DNA from: Cryptomeria japonica
Lineage: Eukaryota > Streptophyta > Pinopsida > Cupressales > Cupressaceae
Direction: 5' to 3'
NCBI RefSeq assembly: GCF_030272615.1
Contig: NC_081406.1
Coordinates: forward strand, 240,796,422 to 240,860,421
Length of the DNA: 64,000 nucleotides
Both the position numbers and the translations under genes were made by a program. Each line of letters opens with the position of its first letter. The stretch's first letter is position 1. The notes under the pieces were generated by a model. The model was not told the origin of the DNA and ran no database searches. It saw nothing but the letters and a program-made list of their open reading frames with translations. Shown here piece after piece: positions 22,671-33,933 of the stretch.

Positions 22671-24814
22671 TGTTTTGATTTATGTCTCTGCGATTCTTCA
22701 TCTCTGAGCTCTAGTTAGAACGGGCATACACGTTTGTTATTTTTCTTAGGATTTGATTGTCTAATAGTTTGTTTTGATAAGTGATCAAAAGTCAATTTCA
22801 AGGCAATAGAGTGATATGATACTAAAAGAGAATTCAAGTGTTTAAAAGTTTGCAAGTTTTTCGATCTTCGGTTTAGGAGTGCAATGATGGTGATTTGATA
22901 AGAACCAAGTCTAGTAGGAACGATATATCCTATGATGTGGGACAAGATTATCCTGACCAAACATTTTAGTTTCATGATAAAGGATGATTGATCCTGATGA
23001 GAAACTATGTTTGAGTGATCAGTTTACCAAAGAGGGTCATAATGCACATTGAGATGTTTAGATCTTGAACTTGTTGGGGGTGAGCACTTTGAAAATATTG
23101 AGGTGTTTATGTTCTTAGAGTCTGATTTTGACGGATGATAACTTGACCAAGAAAACAAAGGAGACAATCCAAGCACAAAATAACAGATAACAAGTGTTTA
23201 TGTTTATGACAAATTGATCAGGTAGAAATGAAAAATCTGAAACAGGCATGCAGGACACAACTCTGGACTGACAAATGCAAGCTTTCGTACGACAGGATAT
23301 GCAGCTTAGAACGACCAAACTTACAAGACCATATGACCAATCATAAATTTCATATAAAAAAATGTTTTTCGTACGACACAGAATGTTGTGTAGTAAGATG
23401 AAAGATTTTGTGTAGTACTACACAAGATGCTGTGTAGTATGGCAAAAGATTTTGTGTAGTACTACATAAGATGAAGTGTAATATGACAAAAGATTCTGTG
23501 TAGTACTACACAAGATGTTGTGTAGTATGAAAAAAGATGTTGTGTAGTACTACACAAGATGTTATGTAGTACGACAATAGATTCTATGTAGTAGGACAAA
23601 AGATTCTGTGTAGTACAACAAAAGATTTTGTGTCGTATGACAAAAGATTTTGTATAGTACGACAAAATATTCTATGTAGTACGCCACAAGATGCTGTGTA
23701 GTACAAAAAAATATTTTATATAAATAGGTTCGTATGACAGAGAACCTAACTCGTATGACAGATAACCAAACAGAAATAAAAAAATGTTTGTTTGGTTGAA
23801 TTTTTGATAATTGAAGTTTAATGTTTTGCTTATGTCTTCCAGTTTTTCGATGTCTGATTTGTCGATTTAGGGATGAATACACGACAAACACATAATATGA
23901 TAAGTAACTCCAAGCATGCTAAGCCCTAAGGAAGTTGGCTGAGAATGAAAACCTTTGCTTGTTGACTTAGGTACACACCTAATAGCTAATCAGAATACGG
24001 TCATTGAGTCTCACGCAATGGATTCTCAATGCCGTATTATCTGAATCCAAACGCTAATGGGGGCACGATATCGCAAGTGTCTTGGGAGAGTTACTATCTC
24101 TCTTGCACAAAGATTATCACCCTTTAGGAGGTGAATCGGGTAGCTTCTATTTTAACCGGCACTAGTAAGGGATCCGTTCAATGCGTCGGGGTATAAACTC
24201 AATTAAGAGGTCTCCCAGCCTTGAAAACCAAGGTTTGATATACCCGAAGGTACGAAGGAGAGCTATTCTCGAGCACTGTCGTTGCTTTGATTTTCATCAA
24301 AAACACATTTATTTTATAGTGGGTTGGATTACTTGGCATTAGTCATTCCCACTTAGGTCGTTCCCCTCTTACCGACTTTAATGGCTAAGAGTTATTACTC
24401 CTCGGGAGGGCAGGCCTGCTAAGGAAATGCACTAATGAAAGAAAAAGATGAGTCTATCTTTCTAATCACCTAAGAAAGGTGAGAGCATACTTGCCTATCA
24501 TCAAAGACACAAAATACATGATTGTTCATTTCCTTTAGCAAAATTGAAGTGCTCCTAGAAAACTTTAATGAATACATAAAGTTTAGTAGGATTCATAGGC
24601 AACCTGCAAAATAGATCCATTAGTAGTCATTGATTGGTTTTTGAATTATGTCTTTGACAAACGTATCTTTGTCAATCGTCCTACATAAAAGAGTTAGGCT
24701 ACCAAAAAGATCACAAACAAACCAGGGTTAGCATTAGTGAAGTTCGGATAAAAATTAAAAAAAACCCTGACCTACAGTCTGTTAAAAAACATAGAGACAA
24801 AGACTCGTACGACA
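22671..24814 (-). other. Tat element leader region
   Basis: About 2.1 kb between the 5' LTR and gag without a recognisable gene. It includes the 44-bp periodic array (23366-23700), several GTCGTACGA motifs (near 23287, 23369 and 24808) and a moderately GC-richer stretch 23940-24430. A primer site could not be found at its start. Confidence 0.6.
23366..23700. repeat. 44-bp tandem array with a 14-bp perfect palindrome
   Basis: GTGTAGTACTACAC, a perfect palindrome, occurs at 23410, 23498 and 23542, with a one-base variant at 23454, so starts step by exactly 44 bp; a decayed fifth copy starts at 23586. Between copies lies AAGATGTTGTGTAGTATG-like sequence that forms a half unit. The array is in the leader of the Tat element, before gag. 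Confidence 0.85.
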
Positions 24815-25814
24815 TGATTTATCGCCTCCTAGTAAATGCGAGCATGAATTTTGCTCTCAGATCTTGGTATGCAAACTCCAGTGACTTGATTACACTTAAA
24901 TTGGGGATTTAAATGATGAAGATGCATGATCTAGCAATGATAGCATGATCAAGCTACATGATTTTATGATTATTCTAGAAAATAAGCTAGAATGAAGATG
25001 CAATTAAGCTAAGATTTGAACATGATAACAATGCTTGAAATGATAAACTAGAAGCTAGATTCCTATATTAACAATGCTTGAATGCAAATGAGATGAATCA
25101 ATCGGAATGCAAAATGATATGAAATTGGGACCCTTTGTGCTCCAAAATTTGGTCTATTTATAGGATTTTCCAAGGCTAAGGGTGAGGTGGCAGGAATCAA
25201 CGGTTGAGATTTGATCTGAAGATATCAATGGTTAAAGTGGAGGTGGGTTGAGAAGAGGTTGGATGAAAGGAGACAATTGGAGGTAGGTAGGAGAAGGGGT
25301 TAGATGAAAGGGAACAATGTCATCTCCATGGTGACAAGTGTCAAGAGGCTTCTAGAATAGGTTAGATGAAAGGGAACACTTAGTGACAAGTGTCACAAGG
25401 TTTTGCTCATGAGAGGGCAAAGTATTCAAGGAAAGGGGACATGGGTAAATGGAATGGGTTAGGTTTAGAAGGGGTTAGGTTAGGTGGTTAAAAGGTAGGA
25501 GGATTTGAATTTAAAAATTCAAATAATAGGAAAAGGCTAATTAATTTCAACAACTCATGAATTTGATTTGTTTTAATTAATTAGGGGATTTAGAAGAAAT
25601 GATTTTGATGGGGGGAATTAATTAATTTAAATTAATTAATTAAAGAGGATTATTGGAATGAACCTATTAAATAAATTCTTAGATTTATTAATAAGTAGAT
25701 GAAAAGGGGAAGTTAATCAAATTGCTTAGTGAATTCAATTAAATTAGGGAGGGAGATTAATTAAATAATTGCTTATTTAATTAATTATCTTCAAACCATT
25801 TTTAGGTGTGTACA
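24815..25814 (-). repeat. Tat element 5' LTR, 3' end missing
   Basis: Matches 12773-13772 over exactly 1,000 bases. Similarity stops at 24815, where the sequence changes to GTCGTACGAG-type motifs of the leader. No TGG-type primer site follows. The likely reading is a deletion that removed about 92 bp of LTR end and the primer site. Confidence 0.75.
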
Positions 25815-26480
25815 GTGATAAATTTGAATTCTTAAAATCATCCAAAACTCACATGAAAAATGATTTTCTATTTTTACACATTATTTTTTAAAAACATTTT
25901 AATTACATTAAACTATATTTAATATTAATATATATAAATTGTTGGTTTTTATTGAAATATAAATAGCAAATAATATACTAAACCTATTTAATTATACATA
26001 ATAATTTTTTTAAATATATATAATTTTAAAATATTTCTATTATTTTAAATTATTTTTAATATATTTATAAGATTATTAAATATTATTATATAAATAAAAA
26101 TTAATATAAAAAGATATACATTTATAAGTGTTCATTTGAATTATTTTTTATTAAAATATTGCATGTTTGAAAATTTTTAAATTAACACGGTCCTGAAGGT
26201 CAAGTAAGAAGCCGCGTCACGCCACCAAACCAAATTGTCCGGAAGTTGAGTCTGACAGAAATGAGTTAAATAAATATAGACAACGGAAATGAAAGTTAGA
26301 AAACGGAATTTTTCAATTTTAAACGAGATTATTTAAAAACAAAATAGTACAACCGTTGGGACCCGGGAATAGAATATTCGAAGCTCGTGGAAGAAGAAAA
26401 TGATTCGCATGGCCAATAGAAACCAAAAGTGTTCAACGTCCTTAAAATTCAAAATTAAAGGCTTTCTTCTATTATAGGCA
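25815..26480. other. AT-rich intergenic stretch
   Basis: Very AT-rich DNA with many short ATATT/TTAAA runs up to 26170 and mixed sequence after it. No frame, repeat pair or known element seen. Confidence 0.5.
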
Positions 26481-26539
26481 ATATTCTCTCTCGCACCAAG
26501 ACAACATAATTATTATAGGTAATATTCTTTTGGCCACAG

Positions 26540-26686
26540 CTATTCTGGTTCCAAAACAGATCTTTTGTACAACGTGATAGCGATGTGTTAGTCAATCACA
26601 GCAGTTTATTGCAAAATCGATGGTGTAAAACACGCGACTAACATGCGTGTTAGTCAATCTGTACTGTCATTTTAGAGCCAGAATAG
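26540..26686. mobile_element. MITE-like 147-bp inverted-repeat element (candidate)
   Basis: CTATTCTGGTTCC at 26540 faces its reverse-complement-like partner GAGCCAGAATAG ending at 26686 (one mismatch over 12). Inside, GTTAGTCAATC occurs twice in direct order and GACTAAC once in reverse, so the centre can also fold. Outside, a 24-base stretch with TCTCGCACC is found on both sides (near 26484 and 26694) in direct order. No short target duplication is clear. Confidence 0.4.
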
Positions 26687-26689
26687 ATG

Positions 26690-27241
26690 CGTCCTATTCT
26701 TTCTCGCACCTAGACATTGCAATCTCCATGAGTTCGAACCACAATCTGTTAGATTCATCTTGTTGGGATAGTTTAGAGTCTTGTTCAAATAATTAATCTA
26801 TGTGGTTCAATATTTTTAGTGTTATTACATTCTTTCTTACATTACATTATTTTAAGTTTGATGGTCATTCGATTTATTTCAATATTTTTTTTAAATTTCA
26901 AATGAATCATACTAATAGTTTTATGTTTTATTTTTCAAACTTTATTCTTAATATAAAGTTTATTTTCAAGTGAGGTTAATCATGTCTTTCATTGTACTTA
27001 ATTTGAAAATAATTAAATTTCTTGTATACTTATACATGTATGTATATTTTTTTCATATTTTCTTAATTTTTATTTTTTTTGTCTATATTTTCTTGCATTC
27101 TTACGATGTTTTCATAACACCATGAATTATTACGAAGTAAGAAACCAAATTTCATTTCTCCCATGAACGTTAAGACATGCAAAAAAATTATTAAGTTTCT
27201 TCTTATTATAGCTCCTTTCGAGGTACACCAATCCTATATTA
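26690..27241. other. AT-rich intergenic stretch
   Basis: No coding frame or repeat pair seen. Ends with ATTA (27238-27241), the flank of the DNA transposon. Confidence 0.5.
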
Positions 27242-27265
27242 GGGTAAGTGCACAAAGATGGTGGT
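27242..27265 (+). repeat. Left terminal inverted repeat
   Basis: Starts GGGTAAGTGCACAAAGATGG and continues with TGGT; differs from the right end at one base (A for T at position 6). It also matches the end of the truncated copy at 5843 over GGGTA-GTGCAC. Confidence 0.85.
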
Positions 27266-28310
27266 AAAAAAGGGAGGTATCAGTGGACACTTTTTTTCTT
27301 AAATCAGGTGAACCTGAACTTGGAGGCAAAATTTGAAAGTCATCCACTCAAAATATGAATATAATCAAAGAACAAATATTGTAGTACTCTGAATCTAGTT
27401 TCCAAAATACTAAAATTTTTCAAAATTGGATAAGATTAAGGGGATCAAATCCTTCACGTACAAAAATAGACCGTGATTTTTTCTGAAAATCATAACATAG
27501 TGTCTAACATGCGCATCAAAAAAGTCATAGTTAGATTTACTATTTTGACAAATTCTTTGGCAGAAAGATAGTTAAGAGTGAGCACTAGAAGATATATTTT
27601 TTTTTGTAATTTTTTGTTGAGTATTGGTTTTTTTATGATTTTTCCAATCGAGTACATCTTTAAAATTGCGTTCATGTTTGTGCATGAAGCATAAGTTGCA
27701 CTAAAAAAATTGAAAATACAATTTTTTTTAAAAAACTGTAAAGAATCAAGTGCACTACAATAATATATAAAGTTTTTAAAATTTGGATAAGTATATTCAA
27801 AAGTTATTAAAACAATGGTGCACCTATGTCAGTGAGAACTATGGAGACACTGGTAAAAGAAATTCAATAATATTGTTATTGTTCAAATTTTTAAAAAATT
27901 ATATGGATAGAAAGCTCAGAAGATGGGTGAAAATATGGTGGCAATTTTAGAAATACCCACTTGATGAAATGTAAACTTGATGATGACAAATTCGATAAAC
28001 CAAGTTGATAAAATAAAAAACGTCAAAAATGAGGGAAATAGAGGGAAATCAAACTTTCAAACCGTAGCTTTTTCATCCAGGCCTATTTCCAAGCCTAAAC
28101 AGTCAAAAGAGTGTATGGGGTACTTATGGTATAAAAAGTGCATACGAAGTACTTATGGTGTAAGAGACGCGTACGCAATACATTTGTTTAAATTTTGGGT
28201 GTGTGTATAATATGATATTGTATATATAATATGTGTATATACATATAATATATAAAAATTATATATAAAATATAATATATTAAGTATATATATACACACA
28301 TATAATTGTA

Positions 28311-28342
28311 TTGTCTCCCTCTCTCAAGCGCATACAAGGTGC

Positions 28343-28376
<34 letters not shown>

Positions 28377-28490
28377 CCCATCCCTCTCTCTCTCTCTCCC
28401 TTTCTCCCCTTCTCCCTTCCTCCATACCCCATCCCTCTCTCTCTTCTCTCCCTCCCTCCCTCCATACCCCACTGCAACTGTGTCTGCACT
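28311..28490. repeat. CT-rich microsatellite tract
   Basis: Runs of CT/CCT interrupted by the motif CCATACCCC at about 28371, 28422 and 28463. The related tract at 29880-30026 carries CCATACCCC once. Frames here are simple-repeat artefacts. Confidence 0.85.
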
Positions 28491-29235
28491 TCTATAAAAG
28501 TAAGTGAATTTATTTCTTGTCTACAACTTCCTCTTTTATTTTTATCATGTATGCTCTCCTAAGAAAATTGATTGATGGATCTGTGTGTATATATTGAATA
28601 GGAGGAAGAAGGGTCTGAAATTGAACCATGGGTGCATTACCGTGACAAACAAGGAAACCTGCAGCAATATTATTCTTGAATGTGTTTTTAATGAGTAGAG
28701 AAGATGTGGAAAATAGTGTCAACAAAGCAAAATGATGATTCAGACTACCTGCAATATGTTTTTTAGAAGGAAACAACCGGTAGGAAGAGAAAGAGGCAGA
28801 GTAACACAGATGATGTCCTGGAGAGTGATAGTGGTGGGTATGTGAGAGTTTCCATGCTATTACACAATGCTTGTCACCTAAAGAAATTAAAGTTTGTTGT
28901 AAGCATGGCAGTGGTAGTATATGATGATCACCACTTGTCAAAAGCCTTGGAAGGGTACATACCCATGACAGAAATCAAGTGTGTAATTCCTATAGTCGTA
29001 ATTGAGATTAGTCCTATAACCTTGCAAATTTAATAGCATCATATATTTTAGAAAGGCAATACTCTTAGGGTTAGGTCAAGCTCTTACACTTGCTTTTTAG
29101 CGAAGCCTCATTGTTTGTTTGCTTGGAGTCTCTCTTATGCTGACAATGGTCTAACTTAGCTATATAAAAACCAAACTACTGATGTTCTATTGCATGATGT
29201 TCTATTCATAACTTTAACTAATATATCATTTTATT
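28491..29235. other. Transposon interior without recognised content
   Basis: About 745 bp of mixed sequence between the CT tract and the palindromic array. Short frames on both strands lack coding character. No counterpart in the truncated copy was noticed. Confidence 0.4.
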
Positions 29236-29880
29236 AGCCCACCATATGACCCCTTAGGTGTCATTAGAGGTCATATTATTTCCTAAGAGGTCATATGGTG
29301 TCCTATGACCCCTTAGGACACCATATGACCCCTTAAGACATCATACGACCCATAACAATACCATGTGGTGTCCTAAGGGGTCATAGGATGCCATATGACC
29401 CCTCAGGACACCATATGACCCATAATAGCATTATATGGTGTTCTAAAGGGTCATATAGTGTCCTATGACCCCTTACGATACCATATGGTGTCGTTATGTG
29501 TCTTATGGTGTCCTATGACCCCTAAGACACCTTATGACCCATAACGACACCCTAACAACACCATATAGTGTGATTAGGGGTCATATGGTGTCCTAAGGGG
29601 TCATATGGTCTCCAACAACCCCTTAGGACTCCATATGGTGTTGTTATGGGTCGTATGGTGTCCTAAAAGGTCATATAGTGTTCTATGACCCCTCAAGACA
29701 TCATTTGGTGTCATTATGGGTTGTATGGTGTGCTAAGGGGTCATGTGGTGTCCTATGACCCCTTAGGACTCCATATGACCTCTTATGCATTGTTTTGGGT
29801 CATATGGTATCCTAAGGAGTCATATGGTGTCCTATGACCCCTTAGGACACATCCATGGATCCCTAGGATACCATATGACC
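29236..29880. repeat. Short array of 20-bp palindromic modules
   Basis: Same module as the array at 2140-4432 (CCATATGACCCCTTAGG and its reverse complement GGTGTCCTAAGGGGTCATATGG pieces), in both orientations, about 30 units. It is enclosed by the complete transposon and is followed directly by a CT tract. Confidence 0.9.
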
Positions 29881-29940
29881 CCTCTCCCTCCCCTCTCTCT
29901 CTCTCTGCCTCTCTCCTCTTCTCCCTTCCTCCATACCCCT

Positions 29941-29975
<35 letters not shown>

Positions 29976-30026
29976 TGCCTCCCTCCCTCCCTCTCTCCCT
30001 CTCTCTCTCTCTGTCTCTCTCTCTGC
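29880..30026. repeat. CT-rich microsatellite tract after the array
   Basis: Nearly pure CT/CCT runs with one CCATACCCC motif. Abuts the palindromic array, as a GA/CT-rich block abuts the array in copy 1 at 4433. Confidence 0.85.
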
Positions 30027-30059
30027 CTATTAGTTCGCTACCCTGCCATAACATTTTTG

Positions 30060-31100
30060 TGGCTTAAAAGCGCGTACACACTACTTATTAGTACAAAGTA
30101 GAAAGAAAAAATACGGTTGGGCTTGCCAACATTTTATGGACTAACAACATGCATGCGGTTATTAAGATAGCGCATATGGGGTACTCAGACATAGTTTTAT
30201 TTTCCCAAGAGCCTCAACGACCTCAAAATAAGTTTTTGAGGTCGTTGAAGGGCCCACTCCAGCCGTGTCTACACTTCTATCAATGTTTTATACATAGAAG
30301 CAAGTGAACTTTTTGTTTTTGCATGATTTCCAAATGATTGAATTGTTGTTCTTATTAGTTTTGTCAATATTATTGTCATTGTTTAATAGTTTGATTCAAA
30401 AAAATAATGATAAGATAATGATTGTTTAATAGTTTGATCCATGGGTGAATCAGGTGCCTTCAACAAATCCACATAGCTCAATGACCGTTGTACATGTAGA
30501 ATAGACAAAAAACACTAATTAACCTACAAACCCCAACTAATACTTGATTTCAACATTTTCAAACAATTGTACAACTAAAAATGTGTTCAATTACTTTCTT
30601 CCCACGGTTTGGCGTATTAACAAAATTAACATGAGATATTAGTACAGATAATATATTAAACATAATTTAAAAAAGCTAAAATTAAATGACTTGCATAGTC
30701 CATCAAAACCATACATAAAAACGATTGTACAAAATATGATACCATATAGCCTTGTAGGCCAAAATCAATCGCTGAGAGTGTGATGTCATCAATCTAGGAC
30801 ATTTGGTCCCGTGTCAACACCTACAAACCAAAAATTGGACCAAGCATTAAAGATAGTATATCTTGTAAAAAGTTTGAACTCAAAGTGTACTATTCTATTT
30901 TAACATGTTACAAAATTTATACCTTAGGCATTGAAGTTGTAGCTATAGTAACTAGGGGAGGAGTATAGGATACCACTGTTGCATCTTGAAATGCTTATTA
31001 TTTGTCTCAATTTAAATCGATGTATAAATAAGAATTTATTTATGTAATTACAAATTTAAAGTGACCAATAAATAAAATGCTATGAATTCAAATCAACACC
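30060..31100. other. Transposon interior, no gene recognised
   Basis: AT-rich DNA with a GAGGTCGTTGA/TCAACGACCTC inverted pair near 30207-30247 (about 11 bases, on both sides of AAATAAGTTTTT). Otherwise no frame or repeat was seen. Confidence 0.4.
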
Positions 31101-31107
31101 CCTATGT

Positions 31108-31956
31108 CTATTGCTGATGGCCAAACACCATGTCCATCAACTCATCCGTCAGCATAAAATCCTCAATCGTGCAGGCCTGACATCTACTCCCACAAATCAT
31201 GCATGAATGAGATGTGGATCCATTTGTACCGGTTGCATCATCTATCCCCGAGAAACTGACACACATATGCTGAATGGGCTCTATGTCGCCACCTGGAGCA
31301 ACTAATGACTCATCATCCAGTACAATAGGGTGTGCTAATGACATCCCATGCTGGATGATGGCACCAGCCAATGTTGTGGTTTCCTGAAGAGTCTGTAGCT
31401 CCATCGACTCTTTCAGCTCTACTGGGACAACCTGATGCACCTTGGGTTTGGGTGCTAGGGGGCGATGACTCTCTAGGAATAATCGCCTACGAGCTCTAGG
31501 TCTATCTTGGGCAAAGCTACCACCTCTGCCATGGAACTCTCTCATGTCAAAATAGTTTGGCCGCACATTGAGCACAAACTCACAGTATACTTTTCTCAAA
31601 AAATACAATGGCACCTGATAATTATTACAAGGTGCATCATCAAAGACCATCCACCACCTCTACCAAAAAATATTCTTCATCTACACACTGGTACACCAAT
31701 GTATGGTAAACCTCTTTGCATTAAGAGGTAACAAATGACCATTTTTAGGATCAACAAAAAGGGCACATATTTGTTGTTTACTAATCTTTTTGTTTTTAAC
31801 TCCCTTGTATGATAACTCATCAGCAGAGTATGTACGAGACCTATCCCTAAAGTTTCCCCATTTGGTAATTTGTGTGGAAACAACTATGGCCCCACTAGAT
31901 AATATTTCTAGGCTAATGGCAAGGGATTTATGATTCTCAAGTTCGGATGTTTTCAA
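31108..31956 (-). pseudogene. Unknown frame pair inside the DNA transposon
   Basis: Two minus-strand frames overlap end to start: 31956-31681 (91 codons) and 31650-31108 (180 codons). Read together they look like one protein with a shift and a stop near 31670. The second part is Arg-rich at residues 40-65, and near its end has the cysteine cluster CMICGSRCQAC, which could be a small zinc site. I recognise no transposase catalytic motif. Given its place inside an element with matching TIRs, it is the best candidate for an element-borne gene, but that is inference. Confidence 0.4.
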
Positions 31957-32418
31957 TTAATCAATTAGTCTATTGATTTTAGACGTATTTTGCCCTAACT
32001 GATTAATTAATTGCTCCTATGTTTCAGGTGTGTGGTCAAAAGGAGGAATTGGGGGTGTATCTTGTGGATTTTCAAGAGGTGCATTTTGTTGTTCTTATTG
32101 TGGATTAGAAGAATTTAGTTTTTGAAACAAAAAATGAAAAAACCTAATCAAAATTAATGAAATTTAATTCAAAATATAAAACAAATTGAACAAACGGGAA
32201 AGAAAGACAAAAATTAACAAAAACTAACCTTGATCCATAGTATCTGGAGGAGAAATGTGGCACCCCATTCGCGGTTTGGAGGAGAAATATGGCACCCTAT
32301 TCGCGGTTTGGCAAAAAAAATGAAGGAAAAACGTGGTTGTCATGGGAAAATAAGACCCAGTTTTTTTAAAAAAAATTTTTTTGATAGGTACTATGTATGC
32401 AGTTCTTTAAGGCTTATT

Positions 32419-32505
32419 AGTGTGTACGCGCTCATTTTCCTAAAGGTAGCGCGTACGCGCTCCTTTTCCTAAAGTTAGCGCGTACGCACTACCTTTTCCA
32501 AGCTT
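32419..32505. repeat. 29-bp tandem repeat with CpG-rich palindrome
   Basis: Three units start at 32419, 32448 and 32477, exactly 29 bp apart. The middle unit begins with AGCGCGTACGCGCT, a perfect 14-base palindrome; the outer ones carry one to three changes. Each is followed by TTTTCCTAAAG-like sequence. It lies about 130 bp inside the right end of the transposon. Related GCGTACGC motifs also occur at 28170 and 30070. Confidence 0.8.
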
Positions 32506-32608
32506 GGGAACAATGGACCTAAGCGCGCACGCGATGACTTCAAATTTTATAACTGAGTACACGCTGCTTGTTTTTCCATGTCTATTTTGGGTGGTGTCCA
32601 CTTTTCTG

Positions 32609-32632
32609 ACCACCATCTTTGTGCACATACCC
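32609..32632 (-). repeat. Right terminal inverted repeat
   Basis: The minus strand starts GGGTATGTGCACAAAGATGG and continues with TGGT. ATTA follows at 32633-32636, matching the left flank. Confidence 0.85.
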
Positions 32633-32892
32633 ATTAATCATTTAGTTTGAATATTATTTTTGTGGAAACAATTATGTAAATTATTTAATCCTATATTTTT
32701 TCCACTTTAATGTAGCCTAATTTTTTTCTAAAGATTTTTGATACATATACAAAATTAAATTAAAAAATAAATTAAAATGAAGCTAAAATTTAATTAAAAG
32801 AATTAGTCTCATACTATTTCATGATTCTTTTTCCCTAATACAAGAAAACACATCTTGTTAAATCAATCTACAAAAAAAAAAATGCAAATCCC

Positions 32893-33285
32893 TTCCTTTG
32901 ATAATAGAAGACCTCCTACAAAAATCATGAAAATGTATTCTCATGGTCTAGAATTTGAGTCATACCTTATTAAGCTAAACATATAACTTTGAAAGTAGGG
33001 AGACACAAATTAACATCGATGAAAATCCCACTTGTAAAGAAATCTTAGTGATGTAAAATGACCTATTTTGATGGGCCCAACTTGTGCAATTCTCTTTTCT
33101 TTTTACAATAAAAGACTTCATATACAAATCATGAAAATGCATTCTCATTTTCTAGAATGTGATTGATATCTCAATAAGCTAAACATCTATATTTCAAAGT
33201 AGAGAGATGTAGATGAAAATCTCACTTGTAAACAAATCTTAGTAAGATAAAATGGCCTCTTTCAATATGCCCAATTTGTAGAACA
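32893..33285. repeat. Tandem duplication, about 200-bp unit
   Basis: Two diverged direct copies, 32893-33098 and 33099-33285. Shared stretches include AAATCATGAAAATG, ATTCTCAT-TCTAGAAT, AAGCTAAACAT and CACTTGTAAA-AAATCTTAGT. No coding frame. It lies between the transposon and the NLR relic. Confidence 0.7.
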
Positions 33286-33849
33286 TGCTTAGACTATTTC
33301 TATATGTAATCTAGAAAAGAGAAATTATTCCAAACAAAATTTGGATCGAAATGAATTATAAATGAACCTATTGGGGATCAAGTCTTGTTGTGTGCAACAC
33401 TTTGACATCACAAGGGATGAGGCTGGGATCATGGCCCGAATGAATTTGGCATAATGGATGCCCCTTAATCTTTGGCTATTAACCGAAGAAGTATCAGCCT
33501 ATAAACTCGTACCCTGTATTGAACAGCGAAAACTACTTTGTGAATGCTCTCATTAGAGAAGTGTAGTCATATACTTGAACCGTACTCGCAGGTCTGAACC
33601 TGCATAAGGGAAAAAAAAAATTAGACCCACCATAGAATGGTACGAGAACATGGGAAATCGGGCATAGCATAGATGCCACGAGAAAATGCGAAATGGGGCA
33701 TAGTATAGATGCCACAGAGCCAGCCACATAATTAAGAATGCCGTTAAAAGAAGAATGATCTGGGCCATCTTTAGACCATCATAACACGGCATGCTCAACA
33801 TATCTTCGGCAATACAAGAGAGAGAGCGAGAGAAATGCTCCAACCCCAC

Positions 33850-33858
33850 TTATAAAAC
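33850..33858 (+). promoter_or_regulatory. Possible TATA box of the NLR gene
   Basis: TTATAAAAC lies 76 bases before the relic start codon at 33934, a plausible distance with a short leader. A GA-rich stretch (AGAGAGAGCGAGAG near 33823) precedes it. Position and sequence only; no transcript evidence. Confidence 0.4.
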
Positions 33859-33933
33859 CATGCACTTATCGAGTGCTTTTGTCAGGTCTCTGTTTTAACA
33901 AGTACTCGTTATTTCTGTTTTTTCATTTGGCAA

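Larger units (their letters stand above)
12681..25814 (-). mobile_element. Ty3/gypsy retrotransposon, Tat lineage, 13.1 kb
   Basis: Two direct repeats of about 1 kb in the same orientation flank a minus-strand coding set: gag, aspartic protease, a G-patch ORF, a variable spacer ORF, RT with RNase H, a second RNase H and integrase. The second, archaeal-type RNase H between the first one and integrase is known to mark the Tat lineage. A purine tract adjoins the 3' LTR at 13773. The flanking bases GTGAA (left) and GTGAT (right) may be a target duplication with one change. The genes have scattered nonsense and frameshift changes, so the copy is inactive. Confidence 0.85.
27242..32632. mobile_element. 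Complete DNA transposon with 24-bp TIRs (copy 2), class unknown
   Basis: The ends at 27242-27265 and 32609-32632 are inverted copies matching at 23 of 24 bases, starting GGGTAWGTGCACAAAGATGG. ATTA lies directly outside both ends, a likely 4-bp target duplication (a 3-bp reading is also possible). The inside holds about 1 kb of AT-rich subterminal DNA, CT-rich tracts, a 0.65 kb array of the palindromic 20-bp module, an unknown minus-strand frame pair, and a 29-bp palindromic repeat near the right end. No transposase motif was recognised, so the element is probably non-autonomous or its gene is too diverged to see. Confidence 0.75.

Noticed and set aside
23366-23700. CRISPR-like repeat with regular spacing
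   Set aside because: The genome is a plant's, the intervals are themselves repeated sequence and the array lies in a retrotransposon leader.
28188-28562. Overlapping frames rich in Ser/Leu or Arg/Glu
   Set aside because: Produced by the CT/GA microsatellite; no coding character outside it.
29785-30054. Frames on both strands across the second CT tract
   Set aside because: Same simple-repeat cause.
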